Part shown: piece by piece, positions 40,745 through 53,229 of the stretch
Position numbering within the stretch: the stretch's first letter is position 1
How the letters are laid out: each line of letters begins with the position of its first letter
Source of the DNA: Cladocopium goreaui
Lineage: Eukaryota; Sar; Dinophyceae; Suessiales; Symbiodiniaceae
Assembly (NCBI GenBank): GCA_947184155.2
Contig: CAMXCT020006629.1
Span: 200,001-264,000 of the forward strand
Length of the DNA: 64,000 bases
Direction: 5' to 3'
Notes under the pieces: generated by a model
Told to the model about the DNA's origin: nothing
What the model saw: the letters and a program-made list of their open reading frames with translations, nothing else
Databases searched by the model: none
Program-made: the position numbers and the translations under genes

Positions 40745-40896
40745 CGCCAACAACAACAACAACAACAACAACAACAACGCCAACAACGCCAACAACGCCA
40801 ACAACGCCAACAACGCCAACAACGCCAACAACGCCAACAACGCCAACAACGCCAACAACGCCAACAATGCCAACAATGCCAACAACGCCAACAATA
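40699..40896. repeat. CAA / CAACGC microsatellite
   Basis: (CAA)n passes into (CAACGC)n with two CAATGC units near the end. It gives Gln-, Asn- or Thr-rich frames that are composition artefacts. Confidence 0.97.
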
Positions 40897-40999
40897 AAAT
40901 TTTTGAAGCCGACATGGACATTTTATTATAGCACATGGACATTTCATCATGAAGCCACGTCACAGCAAATGCCAATATAAAAGCCGATTCTTCTTCTTC

Positions 41000-41770
41000 T
41001 TCTACTACTACTGCTACTGCTACTGCTACTGTACTGCTACTGCTACTGCTACTGCTACTGCTACCGCTACTACTACTGCTACTACTGCTACTACTGCTGC
41101 TACTGCTACTACTGCTACTACTGCTACTACTGCTACTACTGCTATTATTGCTGCTGCTGCTGCTACTGCTACTGCTACTACTACTACTACTACTACGACT
41201 ACCACTACCACTACTACCACTACCACTACCACTACCGCTACCACTACCACTACCACTACCACTACCACTACCACTACCAACACTACTACTAGCACGAGCA
41301 CGAGCGCGAGCGCGAGTGCGACCGCTACCGCTACCGCTACCGCTACCACTACCACTACCACTAGCACTAGCACTACCACTACCACTACTACAGCAGCTGC
41401 TGCTCTTCCGCTACTGTTGCTGCTGCTGCTGCTACTGCTACTGCTACTGCTACAACAACAACTACTTCTTCTGCTGCTACTAGTACTTCTTCTTCTACTT
41501 CTATTTCTACTACTTCTACTTCTACCCCTACCCCTACTTCTACCTCTACTTCTTCTTCTACTTCTACTTCTATTCTTCTACTTCTACTACTGCGACGACG
41601 ACAACGACGACTGCTACTACTCCCACTGCTATTCCCATTGCTACTTCTGCTTCTGTTTTTACCACTACTGCTGCTGGCGCCGAGTTTTTTTTGCTTCTGT
41701 TCTTTCCAGTAGCAGCGGTATCAGTTTTAGCAGCAACAGTAGCAGGAGGAGAAGTAATAGCAAGTAGGAG
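41000..41770. repeat. CTACTG / CTACCA / CTTCTA trinucleotide arrays
   Basis: Adjoining blocks of (TACTGC)n, (TACTAC)n, (CACTAC)n, (CTTCTA)n and relatives, interrupted by short GAGCAC and GCGAGC runs. Long Thr/Leu or Val frames are artefacts. Confidence 0.95.
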
Positions 41771-42480
41771 TATCAGCGCAGTTTGTTTGCTATGGTGAGC
41801 CCTTTGGAAAGGGTACGGATCAGGCACCTTACGTAAGAGCTCCCGATCCATAGTATGGATCACCGCGGAGCGATCCATACCCGATTTTTGACTCGCACCT
41901 ATATTTGTATGTGTAATTTTTGCAAGCGAAGAGGATATTTTGAAATAAGGAAAAGTATCGAAATTATTGAAACGAACTGGAATTTTAAAAATGAAACACT
42001 TTTTATTCTATAAGGTTTACTAAACGAAATGTAATTTAATAATTTTATTCGATAGGTTTAATGAATATTACTACTATTTACTACTAATATTACGATTTGG
42101 CTGTACAGAGCGCGCGCGTAGTTTCCCGAGCCAAAATTTCTCAAAAATCTGCCGCAATTTTTGGGACTTCCACGAAGACATTTTAAGTCTGTGTGAATAC
42201 CAACTTAGCCTGTACATCCTGAGCCCCCTGCGCGGAGGTCGAATCGTTTTGCGTTTCCCAAAAAAGCGATCGTTTTTTGGGAATTTTTCTCTTCTTTCCA
42301 ATCAGTGTACCACTGGGCAAATGCAGCACGGTCGATCCCCGGCCCCCTGCAAGCTATTGCCCTTGCTTGCCTAGCTTCTGCGCAATTGTCTCTGTGCTCT
42401 TTCTAACACGTACCTCTGCGAGAATGGCCGGTTGCTGCGCCCGCCTTCTACCGCACAGCTGTGCTTGCTTCCTTAGCCTG
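41771..42480. other. No gene recognised
   Basis: Mixed sequence with an AT-rich part at about 41930-42090. A short inverted repeat around GGATCGGG/CCCGATCC-like words occurs near 41815-41880. Confidence 0.4.
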
Positions 42481-42519
42481 TGCGCGCTGTTTTGGAGCGC
42501 TTCTTTGGGACGCGGCTTT

Positions 42520-44040
42520 CGGTAGCAACTTTGGAGAACAGCTTTGGGGAGCAACTGTGGGGAGCAACTCTGCGGCTTTGCGGCAGAATTGAAGAATAGT
42601 TGCTTTGAAGAACGGCAGCTTTGGGGAGTAGCTTTAGAAAGCAACACCGGGAAGCAGCTTTCGGAAGCTTTAGCAGCTTGGAAGAGCAGCTGTTCGGAGC
42701 AGCTTTCGATAATAATTTTGAAGAGCGGCTTTGGGGAACAACTTTGTGGAGCAGGTTTGGGGAGCAGCTTTGGGGAGCAGCTTTGGGGAGCAGCAGCAGC
42801 TTTGAGGAGCAGCTTTGCGCGGCAGCTTCAAGCAGCAGCTTTCGGGAGCCGCTTTGGAGAATAGCTTTGGGGAGCTGCTTTGGGGAGCTGCTTTGGGGAA
42901 TAGGTTTGAAGCATAGCAGCTTTGGGGCAACCGCTTTTCGGCGATGCTTTGGGGAACAGCTTTGGGAAGCAGCTGCGGGGAACCGCATTGGGGGGCAGCT
43001 TTGGGGAGCAGCTTTGTGGAGCAGGTTTGGGGAGCNNNNNNNNNNNNNNNNNNNNNNNNNNNNNNNNNNNNNNNNNNNNNNNNNNNNNNNNNNNNNNNNN
43101 NNNNNNNNNNNNNNNNNNNNNNNNNNNNNNNNNNNNNNNNNNNNNNNNNNNNNNNNNNNNNNNNNNNNNNNNNNNNNNNNNNNNNNNNNNNNNNNNNNNN
43201 NNNNNNNNNNNNNNNNNNNNNNNNNNNNNNNNNNNNNNNNNNNNNNNNNNNNNNNNNNNNNNNNNNNNNNNNNNNNNNNNNNNNNNNNNNNNNNNNNNNN
43301 NNNNNNNNNNNNNNNNNNNNNNNNNNNNNNNNNNNNNNNNNNNNNNNNNNNNNNNNNNNNNNNNNNNNNNNNNNNNNNNNNNNNNNNNNNNNNNNNNNNN
43401 NNNNNNNNNNNNNNNNCAGCTTTGTACGGCAGCTTTGAAGAACCGCAGCTTTGGGGAGTAGCGTTCGGAACCAATTTTAGCACATAATTTTGAGGAGTAC
43501 TTTTTGGTAATAACTTTGAAGAATACCTTTCGAGAAATAATTTGGTAACTAATTCTGGGAAATAAATTTGAAATATAATTACTTTGGGGTAACCGTTTTA
43601 CAGCTTTGGGGAACTATCTTGGGAAATACTTTTGGGAAGTAACTTTGGGGCTTTGGGAAATTATTTTGACGAGCAATAATTTTGGTAAATTTTCCGGAAA
43701 ATTTTTTCGGTTTTATTAATTTCAAGATACATTTTAGGGAATAATTTTTAATAATAATTTAGGGTAGCAGTTTTCGGGCCACTTTGCAGAATAATTTTGG
43801 GGAATTATAATTTGAATAGTATTTTTAGGAAGCAGCTTTCGGTAGCAATTTTGGGACGCAATTTTTGGTCGTTTTGCAAAATGATTTTGGAGAACCATTT
43901 TGGCGAACAGGTTTGTGGAATCGTAGCTTTGAGGTAATAGTTTTGGGATATATCTTTGGGGTATAGCTTCGGGGAAAAATGCCGATTAATTTTAGGAAAG
44001 ATTTTTGAAAGATTTGGAATAATTTCGGGAAATATTAAAA
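42520..44040. repeat. GGGGAGCAGCTTTG minisatellite, becoming AT-rich
   Basis: Degenerate 12-15-bp units. Left of the gap and just after it they read like GGGGAGCAGCTTTG. From about 43480 to 44040 they read like GGGGAATAATTTTG, differing mainly by C-to-T and G-to-A changes. The assembly gap lies within the array. Confidence 0.9.
43036..43416. other. Assembly gap (381 N)
   Basis: A run of N inside the GGGGAGCAGCTTTG array, so the true array length is unknown. Confidence 0.99.
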
Positions 44041-44214
44041 AATAATTTTACCAGTAGTACCCGCACGAGGCGGGGCGGAAGTTGCCTTAAAGATATATAT
44101 ATATATAAGACCTTTCTCATCTATAGAACATGCACGCGCCGTGCGCCAGCCAAGCCCGTTCGTGCGTGCATTCTGCGAATGTGATGTCCTGTTGTACATG
44201 TCACATTTGAAGCT

Positions 44215-44450
44215 CCACTTCGTACTTCACACTTCTCACTGCACTCTTCACACTCCACACTTCACGCTTCACACTCCACACTTCACACTTCGCACTACAC
44301 TCTTCGCACTCCACACTTCACACTTCACACTTCACAGTCCACACTTCACACTTCTCACTTCACACTTCACACTTCACAGTCCACACTTCACACTCCACAC
44401 TTCACACTGCATTCTTCACGCCCCACACTTCACACTGCACACTTCATCTC
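44215..44450. repeat. CTTCACACTTCACACTCCACA short repeats (copy A)
   Basis: Degenerate 7- and 14-bp units of CTTCACA/CTCCACA type. The same family lies in copy B at about 52610-52870. Confidence 0.9.
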
Positions 44451-44739
44451 ATCTGAGCTCTTCTCACCTTATCCCAGCTCATCTCTTCTCATATGTCATC
44501 TAAGCTTTCATGAATCACTTCCCAGTACTTTTCCTAAGGAACTGGATCTCGACGCCAAAGCGACAAAAACACGATTTTGAAGCACTTTTTAAAAGGAATT
44601 TTAAAAGGAAAATTATTAGCGCCAAAATTGAGAAAATCTGCTGACAAATCACTTTCGCAGCCTTGATGCAGCCGTTCCAATACGATTTACGATCTTCAGC
44701 TGCAAAACACAATAATATTACGCATGCAGCCGGTGCACC

Positions 44740-45097
44740 CATCCTGTTCTGATTCGTATTCCCCAATTTCTTCACAAACTTTGAATTCCTTATGTGTCCT
44801 TTTTTTACCATACCTTTTTTTGCTTGGCATCACACAGAAACTGTTTTAGTTTTGCATCAAACACCATTGAAGCTACATGTCTTTACTTCAGAAGTAAGCA
44901 GAACTCAGCACCCAGCACGATGCAGATCATGGCCCTTTTTCATCTCACTCTGAATCCTTGGCAACAATCATGCCTTGATCACACGGCCCGCACTGGCACG
45001 CGCGCCATGGCAGTGAGTGTCCTGCACACGCAAGCATCAGCGATGCAACAACAGATCGTCTTTATCCAGACAACGTACCTTAAAAATAAGTCTGGAG
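44740..45097. other. Unique segment interrupting copy A, no gene
   Basis: This is the downstream (3') side of the minus-strand broken ORF. No recognisable continuation of that ORF was found here. Confidence 0.4.
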
Positions 45098-46243
45098 TTA
45101 CCTTCGGCCAGTGCCAAACCATCCTTCGTGACAATACGAGCAGTCTTGAAATTCAAGCTCGTTTAAAAAAGTATCGACTTCATTGACACGATGGAAAAAA
45201 GCCATGGTGCGGCTTTCGGCATCTGCGGAATTTCCGTATAGTTGTCGCAAACTCTTCGGCAACCTGGGCCGTGGCAAGTCATCTCCCAAGACTGTCTCCC
45301 GGCTATGCAACTTTGCTTCATGCGATTTCTTCAGCGGCACAGTGGCTGCTGCTGGCAACAGCTGTCCTAGGGCATTTCTCACCATCTCTTTCTTGTCCTC
45401 TGTCAGACTCGGAAACGTGCGTTGCATGAAATCATAACAGCAACGAAGTTCGGCATCTTGCTTCTTGGCGTGCACATTAAACAAAGACTTAACACTTGCT
45501 GCGCCACAGGATTGCAATTCTACTTTTCTTCGATCCAGGATCTGCATGAACTTGTCTACCGAATCAACTGCTGGAACACACAACAATGTTTCCCATTCCT
45601 GCAACGTCGCCTTCATATCTTCATCAAGCTTTTCATAGCTCCGTCGCCAAAAATTTCTGCCAAATACATATTCTGGCTTACCTGTACGCTCAGCTGCACA
45701 CATGAATTGAAGCAGCGTAGACTTTTGCATCCCTTGCAACTCTTCTCTGTTATCTTCAAGAATGTTGACGAAACGATCGAACTCGGGCTGCGCAGATGCA
45801 TGCTTCACACATACCCGCCGTTCCAAATCCTTCCAGTTTTCCTTTTCTTCTTCATTCAAACTCTCATATATGTAGTTCTTCACAAAACGATAACAAATGC
45901 CTCCCCAAGTTCTGCTCTGTGAAACAGTCCCACTCATGCAGACATCACGCAATGTACCTTTTCCCAAAGCCTTCATCTCCTCTAAGTGCGCTTCTACAGC
46001 AGCACAAAACTTCCGAAAGGCTGCTCGCACATCTGACACGCAGTTTTGTTTTTCCCATTCTTGTATCACCTGAGTCTGTTCGACCGAAAAGGTTTTCTCA
46101 AGAGCAAGATACGTCTTGCAATACTTCCAACATTTTCCGGTGCTTAGACAAGCTTTCAACGTCTTACATTCCAGCACCTTCAAAGTCGCCGCTTCCTTTT
46201 CGATGTATGATCACAGATCAGCAAAGGTCCCCGATTGCGCCAT
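45098..46243 (-). pseudogene. Broken ORF of helical repeats with C-terminal CxxC, unknown
   Basis: The minus-strand ATG at 46243 is followed by an in-frame TGA at codon 11 (46211-46213). After it the frame is open for 370 codons to a stop at 45098. The protein has about four imperfect repeats of 75-80 residues with the pattern L-x-E-E-x(5)-L-x-x-W-E...C-V, then F-x-x-F/I and L-E-x(6)-L (for example ENWKDLERRVCVKH and ATLQEWETLLCVPA). It ends in CSYCHEGWFGTGRR, whose CxxC with a nearby Trp recalls the Cys motifs before Helitron-type helicases; that is only a weak resemblance. The segment interrupts the repeat order of copy A, which suggests insertion as part of a mobile element. Confidence 0.55.
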
Positions 46244-46351
46244 GGCTCCACCGCGTCTTAGGAAACGGGCCGCACTGCCACGTCTCCTTGCGCACTGCGA
46301 CGTCCGAAATTATGAGCATGGCTGTCTCATCATGCATACCTTTCTCATCCA

Positions 46352-46582
46352 CTAACCGCTCCAAAACATGAGAAAATCTTCGTGACTAACCATGAGACCT
46401 GAATACATGACACCTCTGACAAATGCACGTTCCCAATTCTTTCTTGCTACACACGTCTGCCTCCTGGAAAATACAAACAGCTGCGGCCAGAACACATCGC
46501 CACCGTCATTTCTGGTCAAGACTTCTATAGCTTGTTCCTGGACATCAATGTCACAATATTTACCTACATCAATATCGCACAC
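46352..46582 (-). pseudogene. Possible upstream fragment of the same broken gene
   Basis: A minus-strand frame contains ARKNWERAFVRGVMYSGLM and LTRNDGGDVFWPQLFVFSRR, which look protein-like. It lies directly upstream of the ORF at 45098-46243 but in another frame, so a frameshift or an intron would be needed to join them. No family is recognised. Confidence 0.3.
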
Positions 46583-46629
46583 AAAACTCGAAATAGCAAC
46601 CTACATCCACGAACTAGCTGACAAACTAC

Positions 46630-46830
46630 TTCCCAGTACTACTTCCCAGTATATACTACTTGGTACTACACAGCTTGCACCCGATACTACTTTGCACTAC
46701 AAAGCTTGCAAAAATTACTTCCCAGTACTACTTTGTACCACAAAACTTGCACAAAGTACTCCCCAGTATTACTTTGTACTACAAAGCTTGCACAAAGTCC
46801 TTCCCAGTATACTACAATTTGCAGCTTCAA
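46630..46830. repeat. 41-bp repeats (copy A)
   Basis: About five units of TTCCCAGTACTACTTTGTAC plus CAAAGCTTGCACAAA. The same 41-bp unit is repeated about 13 times in copy B. Confidence 0.9.
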
Positions 46831-47660
46831 AACCGGATCTCGACGCCAAAGCGACAAAAAGACGATTTTGAAGCACCTTTTAAAAGGAATTTTAAAAGGA
46901 AAATTATTAGCGCCAAAATTGGGAAAATCTGCTGACAAATCACTTTCGCAGCCTTGATGCAGCCATTCCAATACGATTTACGATCTTCAGCTGCAAAAGA
47001 CAATAGTATTACGCATGCAGCCGCTGCACCAAGCAACCTTGACGCAGCCACTACAATGCGATCTGCAGAGACTGAGTTGCAAAGCACAATAGAACTACGT
47101 GCAATGGCGTCGGAAATTGCAGTTCCAAAACCGGATCTCGACACCAAAGCGAAAAAAAGACGATTTTGAAGCACTTTTTCAAAGGAACTTTAAAAGGAAA
47201 ATTACTAGCGCTCAAATTGCGACAATCTTCTGACAAATTACTGTCGCAGCCTGGATGCAGCCACTCCAATACGATTTACAATCTTCAGCTGCAAAAGACA
47301 ATAGTATTACGCATGCAGCCGCTGCACCAAGCAACCTTGACGCAGCCACTACAATGCGATCTGCAGAGACTGAGTTGCAAAGCACAATAGAACTATGTCG
47401 GAAATTGCAGCTCCAAGACCGGATCTCGACGCCAAAGCGAAAAAAAGACGATTTTGAAGCACTTTTTCAAAGGAGATTTAAAAGGAAAATTACTAGCGCC
47501 AAAATTGCGACAATCTTCTGACAAATCACTGTCGCAGCCTGGATGCAGCCACTCCAATACGATTTACAATCTTCAGCTGCAAAAGACGATAGTATTACGC
47601 ATGCAGCCGCGGCACCAAGCAACCTTGACGCAGCCATTACCATGCGTTTCGCAGCATCAC
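46830..47660. repeat. 298-bp tandem repeat (copy A)
   Basis: Units marked by GGATCTCGACGCCAAAGCGA and CTGCAAAAGACAATAGTATT start at about 46835, 47133 and 47421. A partial unit also sits at 44530-44735. The same family gives five units in copy B. Confidence 0.92.
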
Positions 47661-49995
47661 GTCGCAAACCTGCACGTATCTACACACATAACAACACCAG
47701 AACACCAAATGACAACAATCATGCAGCCATTCCAATGCGATCTGCCACCGGAGATTCCAAAACACCCTATAACTATGCACACACACAAGCACACCGAAAG
47801 CAGCTTCAAGCCACCGTTACACTGCGGCAAAAAAAAACCGACAAACCGACCGCAGCCGCACCCGTCGCACACACGAGGTACCTTTCATCGTCCCCTGCAG
47901 CCACTTTACACGGAAAAACACAAGGTTTCGTGCTCCGGCTTCCTCCCCAAGACATAGCCCATGCAACATCATGCAGCCATTACAATGCGGTTCGCAATAT
48001 CAACTCGCAAACTTGCACCTATCCACGCACAGAACAACACCAGAACACCAAATGACAACAGTCATGCAGCCATTCCAATGCGATCTGCAAGCACAGATTC
48101 CAAAACACCCTATAACTACGCACACACAAGCACACCCAAAGCAGCTTCAAGCCACCGTTACACTGCGGCAAAAAAAAGCGACAAACCGACCGCAGCCGCA
48201 ACCGCCGCACAGACGAGGTACCTTTCATCGCCGGCTGCAGCCACTTTACACGGAAAAACGCAAGGTTTCGTGCTCCGGCTTCCTCCCCAAAACATAGACC
48301 ATGCAACATCATGCAGCCATTCCAATGCGATCTGCAACCGGAGATTCCAAAACACCCTATAACTACGCACACACAAGCACACCCAAAGCAGCTTCAAGCC
48401 ACCGTTACACTGCGGCAAAAAAAAACGACAAACCGGCCGCACCCGTCGCACACACGAGGTACCTTTCATCGTCGCCCGCAGCCACTTTACACGGAAAAAC
48501 GCAAGGTTTCGTGCTCCGGCTTCCTCCCCAAGACATAGCTCATGCAACATCATGCAGCCATTACAATGCGGTTCGCAGCATCAACTCGCAAACTTGCACC
48601 TATCTACGCACAGAACAACACCAGAACACCAAATGACAACAGTCATGCAGCCATTCCAATGCGATCTGCCACCGGAGATTCCAAAACACCCTATAACTAC
48701 GCACACACAAGCACACCCAAAGCAGCTTCAAGCCACCGTTACACTGCGGCAAAAAAAAAACGACAAACCGACCGCAGCCGCACCCGTCGCACACACGAGG
48801 TACCTTTCATCGTCGCCCGCAGCCACTTTACACGGAAAAACACAAGGTTTCGTGCTCCGGCTTCCTCCCCAAGACATAGCCCATGCAACATCATGCAGCC
48901 ATTACAATGCGGTTCGCAGCATCAACTCGCAAACTTGCACCTATCTACGCACAGAACAACACCAGAACACCAAATGACAACAGTCATGCAGCCATTCCAA
49001 TGCGATCTGCAAGCACAGATTCCAAAACACCCTATAACTACGCACACACAAGCACACCCAAAGCAGCTTCAAGCCACCGTTACACTGCGGCAAAAAAAAA
49101 CGACAAACCGACCGCAGCCGCACCCGTCACACACACGAGGTACCTTTCATCGTCGCCCGCAGCCACTTTACACGGAAAAACACAAGGTTTCGTGCTCCGG
49201 CTTCCTCCCCAAGACATAGCCCATGCAACATCATGCAGCCATTACAATGCGGTTCGCAGCATCAACTCGCAAACTTGCACCTATCTACGCACAAAACAAC
49301 ACCAGAACACCAAATGACAACAGTCATGCAGCCATTCCAATACGATCTGCAAGCACAGATTCCAAAACACCCTATAACTACACACACACAAGTACACCGA
49401 AAGCAGCTTCAAACCATCGTTACACTGCGGCAAAAAAAAAATGACAAACCGACCGCAGCCGCACCCGTCGCACACACGAGGTACCTTTCATCGTCGCCTG
49501 CAGCCACTTTACACGGAAAAACACAAGGTTTCGTGCTCCGGCTTCCTCCCCAAAACATAGCCCATGCAACATCATGTAGCCATTACAATGCGGTTCGCAG
49601 CATCAACTCGCAAACTTGCACCTATCTACGCACAGAACAACACCAGAACACCAAATGACAACAGTCATGCAGCCATTCCAATGACCGGAGATTCCAAAAC
49701 ACCCTATAACTACGCACACACAAGCACACCCAAAGCAGCTTCAAGCCACCGTTACACTGCGGCAAAAAAAACCAACAAACCGACCGCAGCCGCACCCGTC
49801 GCACACACGAGGTACCTTTCATCGTCGCCTGCAGCACTTTACACGGAAAAACACATGGTTTCGTGCTCCGGCTTCCTCCCCAAAACATAGCCCATGCAAT
49901 ATCATGCAGCCATTCCAATGCGATCTGCCACCACAGCTTCAAGAAACGAATAGAACTACGCACGCAGGAACAACCACTCGTTGCAAAACACATAG
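47660..49995. repeat. Approximately 340-bp tandem repeat (copy A)
   Basis: Units share CATGCAGCCATTCCAATGCG, TTCCAAAACACCCTATAACT, CGAGGTACCTTTCATCG and CGTGCTCCGGCTTCCTCCCC. The last motif recurs at spacings of about 340, with one unit of about 243. Identity between units is high. Frames in all phases lack stops for long distances, but composition differs between frames and no gene is called. Confidence 0.92.
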
Positions 49996-50099
49996 GAGGA
50001 ACAATTCGCGCACTTCCCTTCCTCGCCACTTCCCATCGTCACCACCTCCCATCGTCACCACCTCCCTTCGTCACCACCCTGTGTCATACCTTCTTATTC

Positions 50100-50690
50100 T
50101 ATGTGATGTACCACCCTTCATCAAGGTCAATCCTTTTGTGATCTATTGTTATGTAATGTAATGTTTCACATCACCCTTTATCAAGGTCAAGGCTTTTGTG
50201 GTGTATTGTTATGTAATGTAATGTCTCACACCACCCTTCATCAAGGTCAATCCTTTTGTGATGTATTGTTATGTAATGTAATGTCTCACATCACCCTTCA
50301 TCAAGGTTAATTCTTTTCTGATGTATTGTTATGTAATGTAAGGTCTCATACCACCCTTCATCAAGGTCAATTCTTTTCTGATGTATTGTTATGTAATGTA
50401 AGGTCTCAGACCACCCTTCATCAAGGTCAATTCTTTTCTGATGTATTGTTATGTAATGTAAAGTATCACACCACCCTTCATCAAGGTCAAGGCTTTTGTG
50501 GTGTATTAGTATGTAATGTAATGTCTCACACCACCCTTCATCAAGATCAATCCTTTTGTGATATATTGTTATGTAATGTAATGTCTCACACCACCCTTCA
50601 TCAAGGTCAATTCTTTTCTGATGTATTGTTATGTAATGTAATGTCTCACACCAACCTTTATTAAGGTCAATTCTTTTCTGATATATTATA
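50100..50690 (+). repeat. 60-bp tandem repeat, forward array
   Basis: About ten units of exactly 60 bp containing CACCCTTCATCAAGGTCAAT and TGTATTGTTATGTAATGTAA. Identity is high. Confidence 0.97.
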
Positions 50691-50699
50691 CGACTGAGA

Positions 50700-51015
50700 T
50701 TTGACCTTAATGAAGGGTGGTGTGAAATTTTACATTAGATAATAATATATCATAAAAGAATTGACCTTAATGAAGGGTGGTATGGGACTTTACATTACAG
50801 AATAATATATCAGGAAAAAAATAACATTGATAAAGGATGGTATGAGACATTATATTACATAACAATATATCACAAAAGGATTCACCTTGATAAAGGGTGA
50901 TAAGAAACATTAGATTATATATTAATATATCAAAAAAAAAATTAACCTTAATAAAGGGTGATAACATTACATTACATAACAATAAATTACAAAAGGATTG
51001 ACCTTGATGTCGCGT
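50700..51015 (-). repeat. 60-bp tandem repeat, inverted array
   Basis: About five units with the same 60-bp period in reverse complement (TTGACCTTAATGAAGGGTGG, TTACATTACATAACAAT). They are more diverged and more AT-rich than the forward units. The two arrays form a large imperfect palindrome centred near 50695. Confidence 0.93.
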
Positions 51016-51089
51016 ATCACCCTTCATCATTTCAAATCTCAGAATTCTATTTGTCCGTAACACGGAAATATTGCTTGCCAATTTCCTTT

Positions 51090-52195
51090 AATTAATTAAT
51101 ATTTATTAAGAAAAAAAAATAAAATCATAAATTTTCGAACTAATTTTTAATAATATTTTTAAAAATTATTTTAGAAAAATATAAATTAATTTTAGAAAAT
51201 AAAAATAAATTTAAGGAAAAATTTTGTACGGAGAATTTAAATAATAATTTTAAATAATAAAAAAATCAAATACATATTTAAATCTTTATTTTAACTTAAT
51301 TTTTATTCAATATTTAAAAATAACACCATATAAATTATAAAATTTAAAAACTAATTTTTGTATATATATAATTTTTAATAAAAAAATTATAATAAATTTA
51401 ATAATATATAAATTTCCAATTAATATTAATATATATTTTTTTAATTTATTTTAATATCAAATATTTTATTTAATAATAAATATTATTATAATTTATTTTT
51501 ATAATAAATTCAATAATATATAAATTTCCAATTAATATTAATATATATTTTTTTCTTTTTAATATATTTATTATTATTATTTTTTTAATTTATTTTAATA
51601 TCAAATATTTTATTTAATAATAAATACTATTATAATTTAAATTTAATAATTTTTAATACAATATTATTTTTTTATTTTAATTTTTAATTAATAAATTTAT
51701 TATATTTTTTATACATAAATTCAAATAAATAAAATTTATATATTATTTATATATATATATTATATTATAAAACAAAATATTTTTAATTAATTATTAATTC
51801 TAATTAATTTATATATTTTTTTTAAATCAATATTAATCTATTATTTTTTTATTTTTATATATTTAATTATTATTTATTTTTATATATATATATTATATAT
51901 ATTTTTAAATTAATATAATTTTTTAATTACCTAAATATTTTAAAATAAAATATTATTATATTTTCTATATATTTATTATATTTCGTAAAAATAATAATTT
52001 TAATATAAATATTATATTCGTAGATTTAATTTATATATTTTTTTCGAAAACATTTAATTAAAGGGTTCTTCTAATAGTACGGGTCTATTATTATTATTAT
52101 TATTTTCCATATTTATATTTTTATATAATATTTTAGAATTTTCATGCCTAACAAAATTATTTATTAATTAAAATAGGATTATAACACAATTTGCC
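51090..52195. other. Very AT-rich block
   Basis: About 1.1 kb that is roughly nine-tenths A+T by eye, made of degenerate TTTAATAA, AATATTTT and TATATA words with no long open frame. Some longer words recur (AATTTCCAATTAATATTAAT at about 51410 and 51523). It separates higher-order copies A and B. Confidence 0.9.
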
Positions 52196-52414
52196 TCAAT
52201 TACAATAATAATCGCTACAGCCACCAAAATCCACTGGAGGAACGTAAATTTAGATGCCAATCATCGGTTTTATAACCAAAGACAGCTAACCAGATATTTT
52301 TCGTATTATTTGGTATTTTCAGTACTGGGGGAGAAATAGGGAGAAATACCTGGTATTTTGTGTTCAACCCAAAAAAAAGGTAAAGATTCCCTAGATAGAC
52401 AAAAAGAGAGATAA

Positions 52415-52452
52415 CACACACACACACACATATATATGTATATATATATATA
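52415..52452. repeat. CA / TA microsatellite before copy B
   Basis: (CA)n passes into (TA)n immediately before the CCAGTAGTACCC start of copy B. Confidence 0.9.
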
Positions 52453-53229
52453 CCAGTAGTACCCGCACGAGGCGGGGCGGAAGTCGCCTTAAAGATATAT
52501 ATAAAAGACCTTTCTCATCTATAGAACTTGCATGCGCCGTGCGCCAGCCAAGCCCGTGCGTGCATGCATTCTTCGAAAGTGGTGTCCTGTTTCACATGTC
52601 ACATTTGAAGCTCCTCTTCACACTTCACACTTGACAGTCTTCACACTCCACACTACACTCTTCACACTGCACTCTTCACACTGCACTCTTCGCACTTCAC
52701 ACTCCACACTCTTCACACTTCACACTGCACTCTTCGCACTCCACACTTCACACTTCACAGTCCACACTTCACACTTCTCACTTCTCATTGCTTTCTTCAC
52801 ACTCCACACTTCACACTGCACTCTTCACGCCCCACACTTCACACTGCACTCTTCACACTCCACACTTCATCTCATCTGAGCTCTTCTCACCTTATCCCAG
52901 CTCATCTCTTCTCATCTCTTCTCATATGTCATCTAAGCTTTCATGAATCACTTCACAGTACTACTACTAAGGAACTTGCATGCGCCGTGCGCCAGCCAGG
53001 CCCGTGCGTGCGTGCTGTGTGCGAAGCTGTTGCAGTGTTGCTGTCCAAGAACATGACCTGCGCGCGACCCCGGTACAATGCAAACACTTTCCTCACACTT
53101 CACATTGCACCCTTCACACCCCACACTCCACACTTGCACTTCATCTCAACTCATCTCATCTGAGCTCTTCTCATCTCATTCCATGTCTTCCCATGTGTCA
53201 GCTAAGTTCTTCTTGGCTATTTTTATGTC

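Larger units (their letters stand above)
44050..51089 (+). repeat. Higher-order repeat, copy A
   Basis: It begins CCAGTAGTACCCGCACGAGG and ends near CTATTTGTCCGTAACACGG followed by AATTTCCTTT. In order it holds a head with GCGCCGTGCGCCAGCCAAG, CTTCACA repeats, one partial 298-bp unit, an interrupting segment with a broken ORF (44740-46640), 41-bp repeats, 298-bp repeats, about 340-bp repeats, 60-bp repeats and their inverted array. Copy B starts and ends with the same sequences. Confidence 0.85.

Noticed and set aside
40949-41767. Thr/Leu-rich frame of 272 codons
   Set aside because: Composed of trinucleotide repeats.
47454-49890. Plus-strand frames of 100-225 codons
   Set aside because: They are readings of the 340-bp tandem repeat in several phases, each beginning at repeated ATGCAG or ATGCG words.
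50100-50690. CRISPR-like regular array
   Set aside because: Units are 60 bp and uniform throughout, with no unique spacers; the setting is eukaryotic.
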